Shown here one piece after another: positions 57,795 to 64,000 of a DNA stretch of 64,000 bases. Under the pieces are notes generated by a model. It was not told the origin of the DNA, made no database searches, and saw only the letters and a list, made by a program, of their open reading frames with translations. The DNA is taken from NCBI GenBank assembly GCA_009761415.1, contig QUOL01000012.1, positions 883,001 through 947,000 of the forward strand, read 5' to 3'. Each line of letters opens with the position of its first letter. Positions within the stretch are counted from its first letter, which is position 1. Source of the stretch: Sarcomyxa edulis. Lineage: Eukaryota > Basidiomycota > Agaricomycetes > Agaricales > Mycenaceae. A program made the position numbers and the translations under genes.

Positions 57795-59534
57795 ATGTTA
57801 CTCTTCGTCTCTTTTCTCGTACTGGCCTTGCCGCAGGCCGTGCTCGCTCGCTTTAAATTCTCCTTATCAGCCGTCGAACAGTGTGGGCCAGTCAACATCA
57901 CCTTCTCCGGAGACGATCCTTCCGCAGATGCAATCCCTATCACTTTCACCATCCTTCCTTTCAATTCCACCCCAATCTCTATCCCAATCCCAAATGCCAT
58001 GACCAACAGCAGTGGGGTCTATGTCACATTCCTTCCTCTTACTGAAGGAACGACGTTTATCGCCTCGCTCGACGATGCAGCAGCAGATAACACAGGCAAG
58101 GTAACAGACGTGATCAAAGTGCTCCCTTCCCCAACTGGCAACACTACTTGTCTCCCGGCCGCAGTCGCCAATACAGACCGATTCATTTTCGACGATTCGG
58201 TATCCCAATGCGAGCTCTTCAATGTCACTTACGACCCGACCATCGTCCCTCGTCCCCCTTCCATTCGATCGTTCGTTCCTTTAGGTGGATCTGATCGGGT
58301 AAACCTGACGTCCCGACCCTCTGAAGGAACAGCGTCGTACACGATGACAGCCAAGCACGGAACTCAAATCGTTTTGTTATTTGACGACGGTCAGAACCAT
58401 CGCCAAACATCTCCACTTCTGACGGTAGGCGGGGATTCCACCAGTAGCAGTCAATGCCTGCAGAACAACGACACTACTCCGGATGGACAATCGGCTTCGT
58501 CTGTTGTAGGCTCCCATGTAGCGTTATCTAGGTGAGATTCCAACCTGCTCCCTTACCGTATCTCGTTCCCTAATCCCGATGATTCCAGTACGGCGATAAT
58601 CGGTATTGCAGTTGGCGCAGGAGGCCTGGTTCTACTGGTATCGATTTTGATGGCAGTGTATATCATTCGCGAACGTCGCCGGAGACGTCAAGGTGTGCCC
58701 ATTGACGACGAAGCTGGTATACATCGGAATCTCCAAGCCGATACGAGTCCGCAAGAAAAGTCATACGCTGAAAACTTTTCCGAAGGCTTCGTGAGAAACC
58801 CACCATACACAGCGCGAGGATTTTCTTTCGCAAGAGACAGCACCTTTTCGTCTTGGGAGCACGTCATCCCTAATGATCAGCGTCGATCCGTGGAGGAAGG
58901 TGCTCGGAGTCCACCAAGCAGCTTCAATTACAAAGAGACCGCAGCCTCAATCAAGCGTCCCTCCATGACTAGCATAGACATCGAGCGTATCTTAGATATG
59001 GCTACGCTTTATCAGGATCGTACCAGTGCCGATCTCTCCACGCGACGTCGTTCATCAGTTGTTCTCCCTAATGGTCGCCCAATGAGCCCAACAGAGTCTA
59101 TCTCCCAAAAGCTAGACCCTGGCGTATCAAGGAACGAGAGCCTCACGGTACCCCCTGCTGCAACTCTTCGCCGTACTCCCACGCGGACAGGTCATTCACA
59201 CGATCCCTCCGATGTCCCATTGTCCTTGTCCATGTCCATGCTCTTCCCAAACGTTCCCGACCCCACCAAGCCTCTCCGCATCGACACAGGTATTGCAATG
59301 GCGTATGACTCGGAGGAGCATGCACGATTGTCGTACACGTCTCAGACTGCTATTCTTTCGCCTCAAATGCAGGACAGTCCCGTTGGACTCCCTGCAAACC
59401 CTCGTAGCCAACCCACGTTGCCGAGACTCAGTAGGGATCGAGTGATCGATAGAGGTGGAGGTCAAGAGGGTGCTACCCCTTCGAGACCGCAGCGCAGAGA
59501 CACTCTTGAGAGCTTGGGAGATCCTCGACTATGA
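57795..59534 (+). CDS. Single-pass surface membrane protein with N-glycosylated ectodomain
   Basis: The start at 57795 gives a signal peptide (MLLFVSFLVLALPQAVLA). The ectodomain of about 230 residues has two similar halves: FSLSAVEQCGPVNITFSGDD and FDDSVSQCELFNVTYDPTIV. Each has a Cys before an N-x-T site and each is followed by a beta-rich stretch. One intron (about 58532-58588) precedes the transmembrane helix (IIGIAVGAGGLVLLVSILMA). It is followed by a basic RERRRRRQG and a long Ser/Arg/Pro-rich cytosolic tail with TRRRSSVVLP and LRRTPTRTG, likely phosphorylated. The architecture recalls fungal cell-wall sensors or Skg6-like proteins. I see no catalytic domain and do not assign a function. 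Confidence 0.8.
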
Positions 59535-59977
59535 TTGTATCTGACGAAATCTATTTTGAAAGGATGGACGGTGTAAAAGATTGCGGTATACCGCACTTCG
59601 TACGCTTTTTTTCTCTTTATTCATATCTCTATTCGCTATTCTTCTTGCTAAGTCGTTTGCTTTCTTGCGGTTGCCCATTCGTTCATTCATAGGCGTCTTT
59701 TGTATTTCTACAATGTACTACCACACACACATTTATATCAGCGTTAACTCTTTCGTCGTGCTCTTGTAGGCTTTTCTAGGTTTTTTTTGGCCATAAATAC
59801 AATCACGCAGATGCTGTGGAGTCTGTAGAGCCGCTACTACTGTCCTGCCTTTCCGAGTCAGTCATATGAGATGGGTATACATTCGGGAATATTTTCGACG
59901 AGAACTGGATCGTCCAAGACCACAGAGACGTATATCGGGCCCAGGACGACGCACGATGCTGCCTCAAAGAGGCTTCC
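59535..59977. other. Convergent 3' intergenic stretch
   Basis: It holds the 3' flanks of two convergent genes. A hydrophobic 62-codon plus frame (59581-59769) is T-rich and lacks family features; I do not call it. Confidence 0.4.
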
Positions 59978-60333
59978 TTAGTTCTCTTGCCGGGGGAGCT
60001 TCCCTGCCTCCTCTCTAGCCTTCCGTCGACTGCCCATCATGAGCGATACATAATCTGCACCACCCAAGATCCCGTCTGATCCTTTTCCAGCACCGTTGCC
60101 CTTCGGTTTCGGTGTCTTTTCTTTCAAGCCAGCCTTTTTCTTCGCAGCCTGGACGTGTGATTTAGACGACGTTATTGTCGTGGAAGCCAAATTAGAGGAA
60201 GGGCCAGATGATGTAGTCTTTTTCGGCTATGAAGCATAGGTGAATGATTTTCGAGGCTGCATCAGTCAATAATTCGACCAAAGTAGCAAAATCAACGTAC
60301 CGTTCTTTTGTGTAATTTTGCGCTTCTACCCAT
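59978..60333 (-). CDS. Small basic conserved fungal protein, MGRSAKLHKR N-terminus
   Basis: Two exons: 60301-60333 (33 nt, MGRSAKLHKRT) and 59978-60226, joined in phase 0 by a GT-AG intron of 74 nt. The product is 93 residues and very basic: PKKTTSSGPSS, SHVQAAKKKAGLKEKTPKPK, then GSDGILGGADYVSLMMGSRR and KAREEAGKLPRQEN. The MGRSAK.HKR start and the LGGADYVSLMMGSR block are conserved in fungal proteins I have seen only as hypothetical. Its Lys-rich nature suggests a nucleolar or ribosome-linked role, but this is only a guess. Confidence 0.7.
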
Positions 60334-60549
60334 TGCTGAATGAGTGGTGAGCCCTGTCCTTAGTAGAGAGCGCGGTCGTCGGTGTGGAAGTTACATCGAC
60401 GAGGACCTGCAGCTGGATGTGCCTCAATGATCGACGAGATGTCGATACCATCTGAAGGTAATAACAACAAACTACCGCCGACATTTTGAGAATCTCGTCA
60501 GAATAAAAAGTGTCACGTCTTGTCACGTCTACCTCAAGACTTAATTTGT
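60334..60549. promoter_or_regulatory. Divergent promoter (small basic protein / MYND protein)
   Basis: A 216-base gap between start codons of outward-facing genes. It contains TGTCACGTCTTGTCACGTCTAC near 60511-60532, a direct repeat of TGTCACGTCT. CACGT cores of this kind are bHLH/E-box-like sites. Confidence 0.5.
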
Positions 60550-61603
60550 ATGGATTTCGATACTAGGTTTGCTACCGGATCATCGTTTGTCTATGGCCCC
60601 GATACAAAAAACCTCTGCTACAAATGCAACTCATCCCTAAAACTATTCAAATGTTCCAGATGCAAGTCAGTGTTTTCACCATATTACATAGCACTCAGAT
60701 CACCGGAATATTGACTATCACTTGCAGAGTGGCACGATACTGCAGCACTGAATGTCAGAGAGCTGCTTGGAAGTCACACAAACCGTTTTGCAAAGACCAC
60801 GAAGCACAAATGACAGACCCCGATATGCAGCAAGATATGAAGGCACTCTTACGTTGGGAAGAGCTTTGGAGGAGCACATTGGAAACATATGCGTTACTTG
60901 CAATGGATCTTCCTCATCGAGAACATCCGGATGACTTTCTGTCTACTCATACGTATGTCGTGTTTCTAACACTGTCTGCTTCAAGGATCTGATTCAGATT
61001 TGGGCAGTTTCATTGTACAAATCGAAAGGAGACCATCACAGACATCGAAGGCGAAATTATTCAAGGTAAGTCTCTTGGGCTCACGACCGCTGTTCCATTC
61101 TCACATCAACGACCGCATTTCGTTTTGTCAGATAAAACTCGCAAGATACATCCCCGACGTCGAATATCCACGCTTCGTACACAACATGCTATACATGTAT
61201 GGGACAGATTTCATTCAGAAGCAGATAGCAACATGGAAGCAACTCTCACTGGATACCAACAACATAATACGACAAACCCTCTGGTGTGGTAGTACTGGTA
61301 TCACACAGCACTCGAAGGCACTCGTCGACGAGATCAGGATGCGCAACGACGGCGAAATGCGCATGCTAGGCGTCCCTCGACCTACCAATCCAGGCGAGAG
61401 AATCTTGGCAACCAAAGTGATGGAAGGGTATATGAAAAGACTCATGAAGGACGCTCTTGATGGTAAAGGTGCGTGCGCAGTGCCATTCATCTCCTTTCAT
61501 TGCACTGATTGCAGGACGTATAGTGCAAGGATTCTCGGAATACCTCAAGGAGAAAGAGGACGAGGTTGTGGAGAGCTCTGAAATAGCCTATGGCGTCGAT
61601 TAA
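60550..61603 (+). CDS. MYND zinc-finger protein
   Basis: The N-terminal MYND finger is split by an intron: CYKCNSSLKLFKCSRCK, then VARYCSTECQRAAWKSHKPF and CKDH. This gives the C-x2-C, C-x2-C, C-x3-C and H-x3-C ligand pattern. The rest is helical: MKALLRWEELWRSTLETYAL, KLARYIPDVEYPRFVHNMLY, ILATKVMEGYMKRLMKDALD. It ends SEYLKEKEDEVVESSEIAYG. No SET domain is present, so it is a MYND-only protein of the type expanded in agaricomycetes. MYND fingers mediate protein contacts; the partner is unknown. Five exons, with the small ones near 60990-61060 approximate. Confidence 0.8.
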
Positions 61604-61754
61604 ACGCTTGAATAGCAGGACGTACCATTGTAAACTGTACCTTTCGCTTGTAAGATGTACTTGTATCGATCATAATTCTCTGCTGGTCCAATGAAACGAG
61701 AGATCCTTTGAAAAAGTGCATTGAACGTCTAAATCGCTAGATAAACAATTAAAT

Positions 61755-62692
61755 CTACGACTCAGTTTTTTCCTCGGTCGTCTGCTTCGGAGCTTGTCCC
61801 TCCTACAGATTCATGTGTGAGTTGACATCAAGTAGACATATCTAAGCTACTAGCCTTAGCAGTCTGACCCTCATTTTTGGAAGCGGTCTCCTTTTCCTCG
61901 CTCTCGCTAGCAGGCGCGGATGTTTCCTCCTTTTGTTCTTGGGCTGGCTCGGCTTCAGCAGGGCTGGCATCCTCGGGAGCAGATTTTGCTTCTTCGCCTA
62001 TCTTAGGAGTGTCCGTGCTCTAGATGAAGAACGCGTATGTGAATACGAAGCGTGTACTACAAGAAAATTGAATACTCACAACAGCCTGATCAATGGAGGC
62101 CTTGAGTTCGGCGCCGGAAGCTTCATTACCCTCATCGTCAGTCATGGCAGGAGCTTCACTGGTTGTTACTTCCTCTTCAGCAGGTGCAGCCTCAGTTTCC
62201 GGTTCGGGTTCTTCCTTCTATAGACGACTTTGCTTCAGAACGTGAGTTCCACCAAGACGCGTCGTCCGCACTCACCGAAGCGGTCTCAGTATGTTCAGAT
62301 GTCGTATCTCCATGTTTCTCGTCGTGGTGGTCCGCGTGTTCTGTCGAAGATTTGCCATTGAAGGCAACCAAGTAGATGAACTAAATTTCCGGCATCAGCT
62401 TCCGTCGAGGGTTAAGCGAAATGCTTCGAACTCACCAGAGGTCCAAAGATCAACGCCGAACCAATCTGTTCTTATCCGCATGAGATTTCTCTGGATATAC
62501 AGTGCATCCAACAACTCTGGAGCCTGGACTTACCTGCCATGGACGGTCTGAACCAGCATCGGCACCAGCATGTGACGTAGAAGAATTGAATCTCCTGCCC
62601 GCTCGGAATGCAGACGCGCTGATATTCCCCCTGGTTAACGAGGCTCCAGCACGGACTCTAGGCAGGACGTGTCGGGCGATACGAGAGGCCAT
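61755..62692 (-). CDS. Mitochondrial single-pass membrane protein with Glu-rich tail
   Basis: The N-terminus MASRIARHVLPRVRAGASLT with many Arg and no acidic residues is a mitochondrial presequence. A short hydrophobic segment follows, assembled from two exons (IGSALIFGPL and FIYLVAFNG), preceded by DRPWQ. The remaining 150 residues are low-complexity and acidic (EEPEPETEAAPAEEEV, EAEPAQEQKEETSAP). Five or six exons are joined by 50-90-nt introns, and the last exon ends TTEEKTES. Similar proteins occur in other basidiomycetes without assigned function. It is probably inner-membrane anchored with the tail exposed. It lies directly downstream of VDAC on the same strand, 249 bases from its stop, with no sign of co-transcription. 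Confidence 0.75.
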
Positions 62693-62941
62693 GACGGGGA
62701 GAAACGAAATGGTATGGACAAGGCGTTCGTGAGACCAAAATATTTGACACCTACGGGCAAGACCGGTTCCTTACATTGATCACGTAGTACGGAGCGGACG
62801 CGCGTATATCACTCAAAATGTATACTCACGGAGGACACTCATTACTCGCAGCATATTTCGAAGACATCTAGTCGTTCACAATCTATCCTACTTCAGCTAC
62901 ATAGTAAGCAGGTCAAATCGTATCCGCATTGCCCATCCTAC

Positions 62942-64000
62942 TCATGATTCGAAGACGATGCTGGCTCCAACCTGTATAGATTGCTTAACTTGTGTTTCAG
63001 TAGAAGATAACAGGGTGATTACTGACCTTGTGGGGTGTAGGGCCAGGAGAGATGTCGTTCAACTTTTGGGTGTCGAGGGCAAGACCAAAGCCAACTTTAA
63101 CTCCGGGACGGAGAGTTTGTGTGTAGCCTGGAACAGATTGCGGTCAGGGAAGAAGATCCCAGAGAAGACATTGTTACCCACCGAGAGCGATAACGCCGGA
63201 GTTGTTGATCTTGGCTTTGACGAATGCAGCATCGTCAAGGTATCTAAAAACGAAGGGGTAAGCAAATGTTCATCGTCTCGCCAACACCAAAAGTACTTAC
63301 ACCTTGCTGCCGACCTCAATGGCGACACCGCCGTTAGTGGACTTGGACTCGTAGATAGCCTTGGCACCAGCCTCGACGTCACGGCTAACGCGGTGGTAGT
63401 AGCTGGCAGAGAAGGTCTTGAGGTTGTTGAGTCCGTGAATGGTGACGGCGTATTCAGGGGCATTGTAGCCAACGGCAGCCGCGTAGCGGGTGATGTTGCC
63501 TTCAGTGACATTGTACGCGGCTTCAGCACCAACGAGGAAACCGTCACGTCCGAGGACTGTATCCGCAGTGAAAGTGGGGCCCTTGAAAAATCGTAATCGA
63601 GTCAATAACGCGACGAAACGTTCAAAAATCGACTAATCGCACCTTGAACACGTCAAGAACAGCACGAGTGTGGAATCCCGACTGCTTGTAGATAGCGTTG
63701 ATGAGAGCAGTTTTGGTGCCTTTCTCGGGTAAGAGGGAGGTAGTCAAGTCGAGTTTGAGACCGTTTGCGATTTGGTTCTCGAGTTCGACCTGACTACGGA
63801 GAACGTTTGCGGTGGTCCACGTTTGAGTGACGGTGAGACCGTTCTTGCGATCAATGTATTTTCCCTCAACATCTCCAATGATAGCAGAGGTCTTGGAGTC
63901 GCGTGAACCAGCAACTTTGAAGGCGACACCAGAAGGAGTCTTTGTTTTGACTTCAAGAGATGTTCCGTGGAATGGGAAATCTCTCCCCAAAAGATCATTC
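62942..64000 (-). CDS. Mitochondrial porin / VDAC (5' end outside the window)
   Basis: This is the outer-membrane voltage-dependent anion channel, a 19-strand beta-barrel that passes metabolites. At the right edge the frame opens with NDLLGRDFPFHGTSLEVKTK, so only about the first 20-25 residues (N-terminal helix) are missing. Family blocks are GKYIDRKNGLTVTQTWTTAN, GLKLDLTTSLLPEKGTKTAL, FTADTVLGRDGFLVGAEAAY, YAVTIHGLNNLKTFSASYYH and KINNSGVIALSYTQTLRPGV. The C-terminus KVGASIVFES is the usual porin end. Four or more exons are seen, with introns near 63605-63641, 63242-63298 and 62990-63030. Confidence 0.93.

Noticed and set aside
1..64000. Gene cluster, CRISPR array, LTR retrotransposon or prophage
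   Set aside because: No backbone biosynthetic enzyme, spaced direct-repeat array, reverse transcriptase/integrase motif or phage gene was seen in any frame.

Overview
The window is nuclear DNA of a filamentous basidiomycete, most likely a mushroom-forming agaricomycete. Almost every gene is cut by many short introns of about 50-60 bases with GT(R)NGT donors. The gene families fit too: tandem alpha-arrestins, F-box families, membrane-anchored pepsin-like proteases, MYND proteins, and conserved proteins known to me only from Basidiomycota. There are no rRNA genes, no confident tRNA, no CRISPR array, and no operon structure. About 24 protein genes are supported. Most gene models below are manual reconstructions from reading frame, splice sites and family motifs.

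Layout. 1-7 kb: a small micro-exon gene, then two paralogous alpha-arrestins on the minus strand, with a 536-bp inverted-repeat element between them. 7-11 kb: a two-pass membrane protein and dynactin subunit p62. 11-16.3 kb: two divergently transcribed aspartic proteases with C-terminal membrane anchors. 16.5-23 kb: a DCAF5-like WD40 protein, a triple CCCH zinc-finger protein and a PA-TM-RING ubiquitin ligase. 23.3-27.3 kb: two tandem paralogous F-box-like proteins whose C-termini carry a PBZ-like (poly-ADP-ribose-binding type) zinc finger. 28-30.3 kb: secreted glucoamylase with a starch-binding domain. 30.3-36.1 kb: an unknown nuclear-looking protein, a Ysc84/SYLF actin-patch protein and an ENPP-type phosphodiesterase. 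36.3-53.1 kb: midasin (MDN1/REA1), a ribosome-biogenesis AAA ATPase of roughly 5,200 residues that fills a quarter of the window. 53.5-64 kb: an F-box protein, branched-chain 2-oxoacid dehydrogenase E1 alpha, a single-pass surface protein, a small basic protein, a MYND protein, a mitochondrial membrane protein and VDAC (5' end cut by the window edge).

Functional themes are housekeeping (midasin, dynactin, BCKDH, VDAC), ubiquitin-linked regulation (arrestins, DCAF5-like, RING, F-box genes) and secreted or surface hydrolases (glucoamylase, proteases, ENPP). I see no biosynthetic cluster and no mobile-element island beyond the one small element.

The most notable observations are: (1) the F-box plus PBZ-like finger paralogs, which would make PAR-directed SCF adaptors; (2) a gene whose conserved core is encoded by three consecutive micro-exons of 11, 15 and 12 nt, with more micro-exons in the glucoamylase and ENPP genes; (3) two GC-AG introns supported by alignment to paralogs or domain frame; (4) a block from about 32.3 to 41.3 kb with extreme C-rich and G-rich coding tracts and repeat-built insertions in the first third of midasin.
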